The translations under genes were made by a program, and so were the position numbers. The notes under the pieces were generated by a model. The model ran no database searches, had not been told where the DNA came from, and saw only the letters and a program-made list of their open reading frames with translations. 64,000 bases of DNA from Clostridia bacterium (GTDB taxonomy: Bacteria; Bacillota; Clostridia; Oscillospirales; CAG-272): NCBI GenBank assembly GCA_017547655.1, contig JAFYPF010000001.1, positions 1 through 64,000 of the forward strand, in the 5' to 3' direction. Below are positions 47,945 to 56,773 of the stretch, one piece after another (position 1 is the first letter of the stretch; every line of letters starts with the position of its first letter).

Positions 47945-48373
47945 ATGGTTAAGCAGTTATCGGTATTTATTCAAAATAAATCAGGAAAGATAGCCTCTGT
48001 TACAAGAACACTTTATGAGAATGGAATTGACATTCGAGCTCTTTCTATTGCAGATACGGCAGATTTTGGAATATTGCGTATGCTCGTTAGTGATGTTGAA
48101 AAAGCAAGAGAGGCGTTGTCTAAAGAAAACTGTATTGTAAGCGTGAATGAAGTTGACGTTGTATCTGTTCCCGATAGTCCGGGTGGATTGGCAGAGGTTT
48201 TGCAGAAAATGTCAGATGCGCATATAGATATTGAATATATGTATTCTCTTATAGATAGGGGAACGGAAGATGCGTATATGGTGTTCCGTTTTGCCGATGA
48301 TGCCAATGTACTTGACGTTCTTGAAACTAACGGCTTAAAGACTATTCCCGGATCGCAACTTGGGCTCAACTGA
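47945..48373 (+). CDS. Tandem ACT-domain protein
   Basis: 142 residues with two ACT domains: QLSVFIQNKSGKIASVTRTL (residues 3-22) and VPDSPGGLAEVLQKMSDAHI (about 75-95). ATG 47945 follows AGGAGG. It resembles ACT proteins found with IorAB/PaaK in many anaerobes; ACT domains bind amino acids, so it may sense the aromatic product. No enzyme domain is attached. The aminotransferase begins 22 bp after its stop. Confidence 0.88.
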   Translation: MVKQLSVFIQNKSGKIASVTRTLYENGIDIRALSIADTADFGILRMLVSDVEKAREALSKENCIVSVNEVDVVSVPDSPGGLAEVLQKMSDAHIDIEYMYSLIDRGTEDAYMVFRFADDANVLDVLETNGLKTIPGSQLGLN

Positions 48374-48395
48374 TTATTTAAATAGGAGAAATGAT

Positions 48396-49562
48396 ATGCA
48401 GGAATTAAGCAGAAAGACAAAACATTTTACAGATTCTGTTATACGCCGTATGACCAGAATCGCTATAGCGAATAACGCAATTAACTTGGCGCAGGGGTTC
48501 CCCGACTTTGATCCTCCCAAAGTTTTGACAGACAGACTTGAGGAGATTAGTCAGCTCGGACCTCACCAGTATCCTATTACAATGGGTGCGCCTAACTTCA
48601 GACGTGCTTTGGCTGAAAAGTGCGGCAGATTTATGGGCAGAAAGATTGATCCGGAAACAGAGGTTGTTGTTACAATCGGTTCGACAGAGGCTATGGTAGA
48701 CACATTGTTTGCTATTACTAATCCGGGTGACAAGATAATTATGTTCTCGCCTTATTTTGAGAACTATCGCGCGCAGACGCTTCTTGTTGATTGCGAACCT
48801 ATATTTGTACCCCTTATTCCCCCCGCATTTAACTATGATGCAAACGTACTCGAAGATGCATTCAAGCAGGGCGCAAAGGCAATCCTTATTTGTAACCCAT
48901 CGAACCCCAGCGGTAAGGTGTTTACAGAGGCTGAACTTAAGCAGATAGCTGACCTTGCTATTAAGTATGATACATACGTTATTATGGACGAAGTTTACGA
49001 GCATATCGTATACGAAGGACATAAGCATATTTATATGAATAGCCTCCCCGGTATGTGGGAAAGAACTATTTCTTGCAGCAGTTTGTCAAAGACTTATTCT
49101 ATAACAGGTTGGAGACTTGGTTATGCTATAGCTCCCCAGCATATTATGGATAAAATTAAACAGTACCACGACTTTAATACCGTTGGTGCTCCCGCACCTC
49201 TTATGGAAGCGGCAGTAGTTGGACTTGAGCTTCCCGATAGCTACTATGACGAGTTTGGTCAGCATTATGCGCATATGAAGAAGATATTTACCGAAGGTCT
49301 TGACAGACTTGGTATTGAATATTCCGATCCGCAGGGAACGTACTTCGTATTGGCTAATATAGGTCAGTTTATGAAGAAAGGTCAGACAGACGTTGAATTC
49401 TGTGAGCAGATGGCAGCAAAGGTAGGAGTTGCAGCAGTTCCCGGAACGTCATTCTTTATGGAAGACGTGAGAGATATCGTAAGACTTCACTACGCAAAGA
49501 AAGACGAGACACTTTACGAAGCGCTTGAAAGACTTGCGACAATTAAACAGAAATTGGGTTAA
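48396..49562 (+). CDS. Class I/II PLP aminotransferase (probable aromatic)
   Basis: 388 residues, fold type I, aspartate aminotransferase class. NLAQGFPDFDPP at the N-terminus, CNPSNPSGKVFT, MDEVYEHIVYEG, and the Schiff-base Lys in CSSLSKTYSITGWRLGYA. ATG 48396 follows AGGAGA. Position at the end of the ior operon suggests aromatic amino acid/arylpyruvate transamination. A hairpin (49575-49601) closes the operon. Confidence 0.88.
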   Translation: MQELSRKTKHFTDSVIRRMTRIAIANNAINLAQGFPDFDPPKVLTDRLEEISQLGPHQYPITMGAPNFRRALAEKCGRFMGRKIDPETEVVVTIGSTEAMVDTLFAITNPGDKIIMFSPYFENYRAQTLLVDCEPIFVPLIPPAFNYDANVLEDAFKQGAKAILICNPSNPSGKVFTEAELKQIADLAIKYDTYVIMDEVYEHIVYEGHKHIYMNSLPGMWERTISCSSLSKTYSITGWRLGYAIAPQHIMDKIKQYHDFNTVGAPAPLMEAAVVGLELPDSYYDEFGQHYAHMKKIFTEGLDRLGIEYSDPQGTYFVLANIGQFMKKGQTDVEFCEQMAAKVGVAAVPGTSFFMEDVRDIVRLHYAKKDETLYEALERLATIKQKLG

Positions 49563-49574
49563 TACAATAAAACA

Positions 49575-49612
49575 ATCCCCGAAGCATTTTGCTTTGGGGA
49601 TAAATTTTTTTC
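49575..49612 (+). terminator. Terminator of the ior operon
   Basis: ATCCCCGAAGC / GCTTTGGGGAT (one G-U pair) followed by AAATTTTTTT. Confidence 0.85.
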
Positions 49613-49706
49613 AAGAGTCTTTTTTTAAAAGTTTTGCGGTAATTGCTACATATTACATTTTTATTTTTAAGTGGATAGAGGCGATTTATAACGAAATATA
49701 AAAATG

Positions 49707-49735
49707 TTGATTAAATTACGTATATGTGGTATACT
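49707..49735 (+). promoter_or_regulatory. Promoter of MFS-GH2 pair
   Basis: TTGATT (49707-49712), 17-bp spacer, TATACT (49730-49735), TGG before the -10 (extended -10). Confidence 0.65.
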
Positions 49736-49773
49736 TATTAGAGATAAAATAAAAATGAGAGGAAGACGGTTAT

Positions 49774-51093
49774 ATGGAAAAAACAAAGCTGTCAAAAAAA
49801 TTCTGGATATCATTGTGGATATTCAGTCTGACCGGACAAATTGCATGGGTAGTAGAGAATATGTATTTTAACGTATTTATCTACAAGATGTTCAATGCGT
49901 CAGCCGAATCAATATCATATATGATAGCGGCATCGGCTGTATCGGCTACCGTTACGACTGTAATAATAGGCGCGCTGTCAGATAAAGTAGGGAAAAGGAA
50001 GATATTTATTTGCGGCGGATATATTATCTGGGGAATAACGATAGCAAGTTTTGCTTTTATAAGATTAGATACGATAAGCAGTTTGTTTCCTATGGCAGCT
50101 TCGGCGTCTGCGATTGCAATTACGCTTGTAATTGTAATGGACTGTATAATGACCTTTTTCGGTTCTACGGCAAACGATGCATGCTTTAATGCGTGGCTGA
50201 CGGATATGACCGACAGCACGAACAGAGGTACGGCAGAGGGTATAAATTCTATGATGCCGTTGTTGGCTATGCTTGCAGTATTTGGTGGTTTTATGTCTTT
50301 TGACTTAAACGAAGCAAAGAGTTGGACTGCGATTTATTTGATAATAGGAATTGCAGTAATTGTTATCGGAATACTCGGTATATTTTTAATTGAGGAAAAA
50401 AGAGAAAAGATACAAGAGCAGCAGAATTATTTTGTGAATATAATATACGGTTTTAGACCGTCGGTAATAAAGAAAAATGCAAACCTTTACGTTACTCTTG
50501 CCGCATTTGCGTTATTTGGCACATCCATACAGATATTTATGCCTTATCTGATTCTTTATTACAACGTGTCTCTCGGCATGGAGAATTACGTGCTTATAAT
50601 GGCACCTGCAGTTATTATAGCGGCGGTATTTACGGCATTGTACGGTAAGGTATATGATAAGAAAGGTTACAGGAAATCCGTACTTCCAACGCTTATTTTA
50701 CTTTGTATAGGTTACGTTGTAATGTGTTTATTTAAATCGACAGCTCCCGTATTTGTGGGTTCATTGTTTGTTATAGGCGGATATCTTGCGACTGCGGCTG
50801 TGTTTGGAGCTATGATAAGAGATTGCACTCCCGAGGGAAAAGCGGGACAGTTTCAGGGATTGCGCATAGTGGGACAGGTGCTGATACCGGGTATAATAGG
50901 CCCTGCGATTGGTGCAAGGGTGCTTAAAAATGCCGAAATGATTGTAAATGATGACGGAACAAGCAGTTTTATACCGAATGAAGGTATATTTGTAGCTGCG
51001 CTTATTGTAGCGATTGCGCTAATAGCGGTGCTTTTCGTACAGTTTGCGTTTATGAAAAAATATAATGGGGATACAAATAAAAAATATGAGTAA
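49774..51093 (+). CDS. MFS transporter, probable glycoside transporter
   Basis: 439 residues, twelve membrane segments, with the MFS loop motif GALSDKVGKRK between segments 2 and 3. It resembles glycoside/sugar transporters and overlaps a GH2 glycosidase by 8 bp, so the natural cargo is probably the substrate of that enzyme. Start ATG with GAGAGGAAG upstream. No regulator is adjacent. Substrate unknown. Confidence 0.85.
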   Translation: MEKTKLSKKFWISLWIFSLTGQIAWVVENMYFNVFIYKMFNASAESISYMIAASAVSATVTTVIIGALSDKVGKRKIFICGGYIIWGITIASFAFIRLDTISSLFPMAASASAIAITLVIVMDCIMTFFGSTANDACFNAWLTDMTDSTNRGTAEGINSMMPLLAMLAVFGGFMSFDLNEAKSWTAIYLIIGIAVIVIGILGIFLIEEKREKIQEQQNYFVNIIYGFRPSVIKKNANLYVTLAAFALFGTSIQIFMPYLILYYNVSLGMENYVLIMAPAVIIAAVFTALYGKVYDKKGYRKSVLPTLILLCIGYVVMCLFKSTAPVFVGSLFVIGGYLATAAVFGAMIRDCTPEGKAGQFQGLRIVGQVLIPGIIGPAIGARVLKNAEMIVNDDGTSSFIPNEGIFVAALIVAIALIAVLFVQFAFMKKYNGDTNKKYE

Positions 51094-52789
51094 TTTTGCA
51101 GAGCTTTATACAGAAGAGGGATTGAATTTACCTGAAATTCCGTGGGATATTTACCCAAGACCTTTGATGAAAAGGGATTCGTTTTTGTGTTTAAACGGCG
51201 AGTGGGAGTTTTGCGTTCGTCGTGGAGATGAATATACAGAGACTGAAAAAATAAAAGTGCCGTTTTCACCCGAAACGCTGTTGTCGGGCGTGGGAATAAA
51301 TTTAGACGAGGAAGTTTACGATTCTTTTGTTTATAAAAAGCAGTTTTCTTTGCCCGAGGGGTTTAACAAGGGGAGAGTATTGCTTCATTTTGGGGCAGTT
51401 TCGAACTATTCGGAAATAATACTGAACGAGAAAACTATTGGCATACACCGAGGGGCGTACGATTCATTTTTCTTTGACGTAACCGATAACCTAAAGAGCG
51501 AAAATACCCTTGAGGTTTACGTAAAGAATATACTTCGTGACAATTTATTGCCTTATGGAAAACAGAGCCGAAAGCGAGGCGGTATGTGGTATACTCCGAC
51601 CTCGGGCATTTGGCAGACCGTATGGCTTGAAAGTGTGCCTAACGAATATATAAAGAATATCAAAACAGAGATAAAAGATGACAAAGTAATAATAAAAGCT
51701 GAAAGCATAGGCGATGCAAAGGTAAAACTGAACACAGACGACGGCATATTCGAATATAATATGAATAACGGTGTATGCGAGATAGCGCTTGATGAGCCGA
51801 AATATTGGTCACCCGAAACACCGTACTTGTATTATTTTTCTGTTGAAACAGAAAAGGATAGAGTTGAGTCATATTTTGCATTCCGCACACTTGAAATAAA
51901 GAGGGTAGACGGATATGAAAGACTTTGTTTGAACGGCAAGCCTTACTTTTTCCACGGTTTACTTGACCAAGGTTATTGGAGTGACGGCGGAATGACACCG
52001 CCATCGCCTACCTCGTACGAAAAAGATATTATGGCTATAAAATCATTAGGTTTCAATATGCTTCGAAAACATATAAAGATTGAGCTTCCGCAGTTTTACT
52101 ATGATTGCGACAGGCTCGGTATGGTTGTATTTCAAGATATGATAAACAACGGTGATTACAGTTTTTTTAGAGATACTGCCTTGCCGACGATTGGTATAAA
52201 GACTCTGAACGATAGATGTTTGCACAAAGACGAAGCGCCGAGAGATATATTTGCCGAATATATGGAAAAGACGGTTGAGATATTGGGCGGCTACCCGTCG
52301 ATTTGTTGCTGGACGATATTTAATGAGGGTTGGGGACAGTTTTGCGGTACGGAGATGTATAAGAAACTGAAAGAGATTGACAGTACGAGGTTTATTGATA
52401 CGGCGTCAGGGTGGTTTAAGGGCGTTGAATCCGACGTTGATTCGGAGCATATATATTTCCGCAAGGTTAAATTAAAAGCAAGGAAAAAGCCGCTTGTTTT
52501 ATCGGAATTTGGAGGATATTCGTATAGGGTAGGGGGGCATATATTCAATCCCGACAACGAATACGGCTATGGTAAATATAAGACACGCGAGGATTTTGCA
52601 AAAGCATTCTGCGACCTTTATTCAAATGAGATATTACCGCTTGTAAGAAAAGGTTTGTGCGCATCGGTATATACGCAGGTATCCGACGTTGAAGACGAAA
52701 CGAACGGACTGTTTACCTATGACCGCCGAGTGTTAAAGGTTAACCCTAATGAATTTGCATCTATTTCGGAAAGACTTAAAAAGATATAG
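51086..52789 (+). CDS. GH2 glycosidase (beta-glucuronidase/beta-galactosidase type)
   Basis: 567 residues from ATG 51086, which overlaps the MFS stop by 8 bp; in-frame ATG 51065 would add seven residues and neither has a good RBS. Jelly-roll (CLNGEWEFCV), Ig-like (WSPETPYLYYFSV), TIM barrel with acid/base Glu in CCWTIFNEGWGQF and probable nucleophile Glu in LVLSEFGGYS. It is much shorter than LacZ, close to the beta-glucuronidase/short GH2 size. No signal peptide: cytoplasmic, acting on glycosides brought in by the MFS partner. Exact sugar not known. Confidence 0.9.
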   Translation: MSNFAELYTEEGLNLPEIPWDIYPRPLMKRDSFLCLNGEWEFCVRRGDEYTETEKIKVPFSPETLLSGVGINLDEEVYDSFVYKKQFSLPEGFNKGRVLLHFGAVSNYSEIILNEKTIGIHRGAYDSFFFDVTDNLKSENTLEVYVKNILRDNLLPYGKQSRKRGGMWYTPTSGIWQTVWLESVPNEYIKNIKTEIKDDKVIIKAESIGDAKVKLNTDDGIFEYNMNNGVCEIALDEPKYWSPETPYLYYFSVETEKDRVESYFAFRTLEIKRVDGYERLCLNGKPYFFHGLLDQGYWSDGGMTPPSPTSYEKDIMAIKSLGFNMLRKHIKIELPQFYYDCDRLGMVVFQDMINNGDYSFFRDTALPTIGIKTLNDRCLHKDEAPRDIFAEYMEKTVEILGGYPSICCWTIFNEGWGQFCGTEMYKKLKEIDSTRFIDTASGWFKGVESDVDSEHIYFRKVKLKARKKPLVLSEFGGYSYRVGGHIFNPDNEYGYGKYKTREDFAKAFCDLYSNEILPLVRKGLCASVYTQVSDVEDETNGLFTYDRRVLKVNPNEFASISERLKKI

Positions 52790-52790
52790 A

Positions 52791-52828
52791 AAAACGCTGT
52801 AAGTTATTTAGCTTACAGCGTTTTTTAT
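52791..52828. terminator. Bidirectional terminator between GH2 and germination gene
   Basis: AAAACGCTGTAAG (52791-52803) pairs with CTTACAGCGTTTT (52812-52824), then TTATT. Confidence 0.88.
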
Positions 52829-54231
52829 TATTTTAATTTTACCCTAAAAAATAATCTCTTTAATGCTTTTGCGTTAAAAGGAATAAGCGGATATAGATAA
52901 GAGCGTTTGCCGTTAACTGTTTTATTCGAGGCAATAAGCGCCAATGAAAGAAAAATTCCGACAAAAAATCCTACAACGTTGAAGAGGGCGGTTAAGAGAA
53001 GTAAAAGGACTCTCAAAAATTTAAAAGCATATCCGAGTTCATTACTTGGTTGCGCAAAGTTTGCAAGTGAAACGAACGCCATATACAGTATAACTTCGGG
53101 AATAAACCAACCGCTTTGTACCGCATATTCGCCGAGAATAAGCCCCCCGATAACGCTAAGTGAATTGTTGAGCGCATTCGGCGTATTAAGCGAAGCAAGT
53201 TTCAGACCGTCAATTGCAAGTTCGAGTATAAAAAGTTGAATGATTATAGGCAATCCGCCCGTATATGAAACTTTTATAAATTCGAGCCAATTCGGTAAGA
53301 GTTGCGGATTGCTTATAAACAAATACCAAAGGGGCGTCAAAACAACAGTCAGTCCAAAAATAAATATACGGAGTAGGCGCATATAGGTTCCAACCAATGG
53401 CGGATGATAGTAGTCGCCCGTTTCTTGCATAAAATCAAAAATAGAGGTAGGCAATATCATAGCCTCGGGCGAGTTGTCGCAAAGAATAATAACACTGCCC
53501 TCGAGTAGCATAGCCGTTGCTGCATCGGGGCGCTCTGTATATCTTATTTTTGGGAAAGGGTTATACCATTTTTGGGTAATAAGACATTCCGCCAAGCTTT
53601 CGTGCCCCATAGAAAGACCGTATACGTTAATACTGTTTAGTTTGTCCGAAATATATTTGATAAAGCTCTTATCCGCTTTATCGTTCATATAGACCAATGC
53701 GACGTCTGTTTTTGTGTTTTTGCCTATAGTAAAGTGCGAAACTGTCAAGGCTGGATTTCTTATTCTGCGGCGTATTATAGCGGTATTTTTTAGGATAGAT
53801 TCGACAAATCCGTCTCTTGCGCCTCTGATAACACGTTCGTTTTCTGGCTCGTCAACCTCTCTTGAGGGAAACATACGAGCGTTTATGTTGATTCCGGCAT
53901 CCAAGTCCTCGACGAGTAGAACCGTTTCTCCCTTTAGCACTGAATCGACCAATATTTGCATATCGGCAGTTTGCTTAACTTCAATATAGGGTATATTCGC
54001 ATTGATAAAATCGGTGGGAGAACAGTTGTCGGGGATAGCGGACGTGCGGTTTTCCATAAAGAATTCGACAAGTCTTTCGAGCAAGTCGCTTCTTACGCAG
54101 CCGTCAATAAAATACAAGCAAGCAGCTTTATTATAGAGGGTAAGCTCTCTTTTGTTTATATCAAAACTGTCATTGACACGCAGAAGTTTATCAAAATGTG
54201 TTACAAAATCCTTAAAATTAGTATATGGCAT
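52828..54231 (-). CDS. spoVAF: GerA-family spore germination protein, SpoVAF-like
   Basis: 467 residues. N-terminal soluble domain with AACLYFIDGCVRSDLLERL, NIPYIEVKQTADMQ, RGARDGFVESILKNTAIIRRR, and YTERPDAATAMLLEGSVIIL, then about five membrane segments (LVGTYMRLLRIFIFGLTVVL region). These blocks match the GerAA/SpoVAF family; the FIDG block and the absence of GerB/GerC genes nearby favour SpoVAF, which assists germinant receptors in the spore inner membrane. No spoVA operon is adjacent, so the exact class is less certain. RBS GGAG. Confidence 0.82.
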   Translation of the reverse strand: MPYTNFKDFVTHFDKLLRVNDSFDINKRELTLYNKAACLYFIDGCVRSDLLERLVEFFMENRTSAIPDNCSPTDFINANIPYIEVKQTADMQILVDSVLKGETVLLVEDLDAGININARMFPSREVDEPENERVIRGARDGFVESILKNTAIIRRRIRNPALTVSHFTIGKNTKTDVALVYMNDKADKSFIKYISDKLNSINVYGLSMGHESLAECLITQKWYNPFPKIRYTERPDAATAMLLEGSVIILCDNSPEAMILPTSIFDFMQETGDYYHPPLVGTYMRLLRIFIFGLTVVLTPLWYLFISNPQLLPNWLEFIKVSYTGGLPIIIQLFILELAIDGLKLASLNTPNALNNSLSVIGGLILGEYAVQSGWFIPEVILYMAFVSLANFAQPSNELGYAFKFLRVLLLLLTALFNVVGFFVGIFLSLALIASNKTVNGKRSYLYPLIPFNAKALKRLFFRVKLK

Positions 54232-54302
54232 AAAAAAACTCCGTATTTATGGAAATTATGATAATATAATTGTTTCCAAAAGTACGGATAATATAACAAA
54301 AG

Positions 54303-54335
54303 AAAACACGGGCATTTTCGCCCGTGTTTTTTATG
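54303..54335. terminator. Terminator for the 54331-55688 pair
   Basis: AAAACACGGGC (54303-54313) pairs with GCCCGTGTTTT (54320-54330), flanked by A- and T-runs; works for the minus-strand operon. Confidence 0.85.
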
Positions 54336-55179
54336 AAATAAGCGATTTATAATAATTTTTCATAGCCAAAGCATCTTCAGCCATAGTGCCGTCGGATTCG
54401 CAGATGATTCTCGGCGAAACGTTTTCTTTAGCAATAGCTTCCATAAGAGGCTCAAATGGGGGACCGAAGACCGAGTCTTCGAATGTGAGATGCTTTTTTT
54501 CACCGGCATTTGTAAACTCAATTTTTGAAAAATGGCAGTGAAGAGTATTAGCATAACTGTCGCCGAGTTTTTCGGCTATTGTGTTGAATACCCGTCTGTA
54601 GTCGTCGACCGAAACGAAGAAGTTGCCGATATTTCTCGCATTCAAATGACCGAAATCGACTACGGGGCAGAGCCGCTTGTCGATTGAGCAAATATCAAGG
54701 ACTTCGTCGAGTGTGCCGAGTTGATTAAGCTTACCCATAGTTTCAAGAGCAAGTGTAACTTTGGTATCGCCGACAGCTTCAAGAGCTTTGTACATAGTAT
54801 CTTTTGCAAGTGAAACAGCTTCTTCGCGCGATATTTTCGATGCGCTTCCCGTGTGAATGACAATAAGTTCAGCATTCATAAGTTCAGCCGCAGCGACACT
54901 TTTTGTAATATAGTCTATGCTTTTGAGTCTTTTTTCGGGTTCGATTCCCGAGAGAGATATATAGTAAGGTGCGTGAAGTGACATACGAATATTGTGTTTT
55001 TTAGCCTCTTCTCCGATTTTTCTGAATGTATCTTCGCTTCCGAATAATCCTTTACCTGCTTGATATTCGTAACAGTCGAGACCAAATTTCGAAACCCATG
55101 CGGGGGCTTCTACAGTGCTTTTTTTGCCGGAAGCATAGAAGGAGAGGGAGTTACCGCCCGGACCAAATAGTGCGCTCAT
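54331..55179 (-). CDS. AP endonuclease family 2 / TIM-barrel protein (Nfo-like)
   Basis: 282 residues. Xylose-isomerase-like TIM barrel with metal ligands in LHAPYYISL, VIHTGSA, LALETMGK, VDFGHLNA, LHCHFSKIE and CESDG, the order seen in endonuclease IV. Endonuclease IV incises AP sites in DNA; the ligand set supports that fold, but some sugar isomerases share it. It overlaps yqeG by 4 bp, a pairing whose biological link is unclear. Assignment to Nfo is probable, not certain. Confidence 0.78.
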   Translation of the reverse strand: MSALFGPGGNSLSFYASGKKSTVEAPAWVSKFGLDCYEYQAGKGLFGSEDTFRKIGEEAKKHNIRMSLHAPYYISLSGIEPEKRLKSIDYITKSVAAAELMNAELIVIHTGSASKISREEAVSLAKDTMYKALEAVGDTKVTLALETMGKLNQLGTLDEVLDICSIDKRLCPVVDFGHLNARNIGNFFVSVDDYRRVFNTIAEKLGDSYANTLHCHFSKIEFTNAGEKKHLTFEDSVFGPPFEPLMEAIAKENVSPRIICESDGTMAEDALAMKNYYKSLIS

Positions 55180-55688
55180 ATATTTTTCTTCGCTTTCTTG
55201 TTGTAATAATATTTAATGAAGGGCTTTTCGATAGCTGATTTGCATCTGAAGAAAGGAGTTTCGACTTTTTTGATAGTGGGAACCCAAACGGAGGTAATGC
55301 CCGACACTCTTGCTGTTATGACGTCGGTTAGGAGCTGGTCGCCTACCATAACGGCGTTTTTCTTTTCTTCGCCAAGAATTTTCAAAGCATTTTTTACGGT
55401 ACGACGTGAGGGCTTACCCGATTTATAGAGATAGGGAAGATTTAACTTTTCGTTAAATTTTTCTACTCTATCCTTTTCGTTGTTGGAAACGAGGATAAGC
55501 TTGATTCCCGCGTCGGTTATGGATTTAACCCAAGCGCAGACATCGTCGGTAGGATTAGGCTCATCGTAGGGGACGAGCGTGTTGTCGATATCGCAAAGGA
55601 CGCAAGTTTTTTCTATACTTTTCAAGAATTCGGGAGTGATTTCCTTATATGTATCAAAATCATAATCGGGAAGTAAAGGATGCTTCAT
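55176..55688 (-). CDS. yqeG: YqeG-family HAD IIIA phosphatase
   Basis: 170 residues. HAD motifs: CDIDNTLVPYDEP (Asp nucleophile in D-x-D-N-T), LVSNNEKD (motif II), GKPS (motif III Lys), and VGDQLLTDV (motif IV). It resembles YqeG, near yqeH and DNA replication genes in Bacillus, phosphatase of unknown natural substrate. Its start has AGAGG upstream. Stop overlaps the next gene start (ATGA). Confidence 0.9.
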   Translation of the reverse strand: MKHPLLPDYDFDTYKEITPEFLKSIEKTCVLCDIDNTLVPYDEPNPTDDVCAWVKSITDAGIKLILVSNNEKDRVEKFNEKLNLPYLYKSGKPSRRTVKNALKILGEEKKNAVMVGDQLLTDVITARVSGITSVWVPTIKKVETPFFRCKSAIEKPFIKYYYNKKAKKNI

Positions 55689-56005
55689 TTAATATACCTC
55701 TTAATAATGTACTTCTTATATTTTACCATAAAACGACATTATAAACAAGAGGTATTAAAAAAAAAGCATTTTATAAGACTATAAGTTGAGGCACAAACCC
55801 AAGAGGTAAAGTTTTTTGCCAAGCTTTTTTCAAAAAGCGGGAGAGGCAAAGTTCTTTGCCTACTTTCTTTCAAGAAAGTAGGTAGTTTCTTTTTTGTATG
55901 CGTTCTTTTTACCAAAAGAACGCATACAAAAAAGCCGTGAGGGGAACACGGCTTTTTGTTTTAAAGCTTAAGCAGCTTTAAAGGGGAATAATAGGGATAA
56001 AAAAA
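55689..56005. repeat. Hairpin-dense intergenic repeat block upstream of yqeG / downstream of spo0A
   Basis: Two tandem imperfect ~40-bp units: 55803-55841 and 55842-55882. Both begin GAGG(T/C)AAAGTT and share TTTGCC followed by a T-run, CAA and A-rich end; each can form short hairpins. Then a perfect 21-bp stem with a TACC loop (55889-55909 with 55914-55934), then a terminator AAAAAGCCGTG / CACGGCTTTTT (55929-55957) that serves spo0A. The remainder of the gap is AT-rich. Confidence 0.75.
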
Positions 56006-56773
56006 TTAGGAGAATTTATTTTTCAAACGCAAATTATCGGCAATCATGGCGATAAATTCGCTGTTTGTGGGCTTACCGCGGTTATTTTGGATAGTATAAC
56101 CGAAATAGGAATTGAGAGTATCAATATCGCCTCTGTCCCAAGCGACTTCGATAGCGTGTCTAATAGCACGTTCGACTCTTGAGGAGGTGGTAGAATATTT
56201 TTGCGCAACGGATGGATAAAGGATTTTTGTAACCGAGTTGATGATATTATTATCTTCAATAGCCATCATAATAGCGGTGCGAAGATATTGATAACCTTTT
56301 ATGTGTGCGGGTACGCCGATTTGATGAATAATTTTGGTAATTTGAGTTTCCATATCGGCGAGGGGAGCTTTTTGAGAATAAGTATTTTGATTTGAGCGAT
56401 AATTTTTAGATGCGATTCTGATTATACGTTCTTTTAGGGTTGTATAATCGAGAGGTTTAACGAGGCAATATTCAGCGCCGGCTTCAGTAGCTTCGGAGAA
56501 GATATTGGGGTTATTGACCATAGAAATGACGATGAATGCAGGGGGATTGTCCATATCCTTAACTTTGGTTATGACTTTGATAAAATCAAGTTTTGAGAGC
56601 CAAGCGTCGAGAATGACGAGATCTGGGCGGAAGAGTCTGATTTTGTTTTCGGCATCTTCGCCGTTTGTTGCAAGTTCTACTGATTTAAAGCCGAGCTTTA
56701 AGAGGTTGTCCTTGCAGCCTATACGAAACTCAAGGTTTTCGTCTGCGATAAGAATTTTTATTGATTGTTCCAT
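56006..56773 (-). CDS. spo0A: Sporulation master regulator Spo0A
   Basis: 255 residues. Receiver domain with phospho-acceptor Asp in [13 protein letters not shown], conserved Thr/Ser and Lys in VISMVNN and LVKPLDY; C-terminal DNA-binding domain with the Spo0A signature [12 protein letters not shown] and [16 protein letters not shown]. Phosphorylated Spo0A binds 0A boxes to start sporulation. ATG 56773 is the start (GGAG 10 nt upstream); in-frame 56827 extension lacks an RBS. The DAWLSKLDF segment deviates from the usual D-x-x-M-P at the active-site loop. Upstream lies a TTGCAA-17-TAATAT promoter with TGG extension and, farther up, TGTCGAT at 56881-56887. Confidence 0.95.
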   Translation of the reverse strand: MEQSIKILIADENLEFRIGCKDNLLKLGFKSVELATNGEDAENKIRLFRPDLVILDAWLSKLDFIKVITKVKDMDNPPAFIVISMVNNPNIFSEATEAGAEYCLVKPLDYTTLKERIIRIASKNYRSNQNTYSQKAPLADMETQITKIIHQIGVPAHIKGYQYLRTAIMMAIEDNNIINSVTKILYPSVAQKYSTTSSRVERAIRHAIEVAWDRGDIDTLNSYFGYTIQNNRGKPTNSEFIAMIADNLRLKNKFS

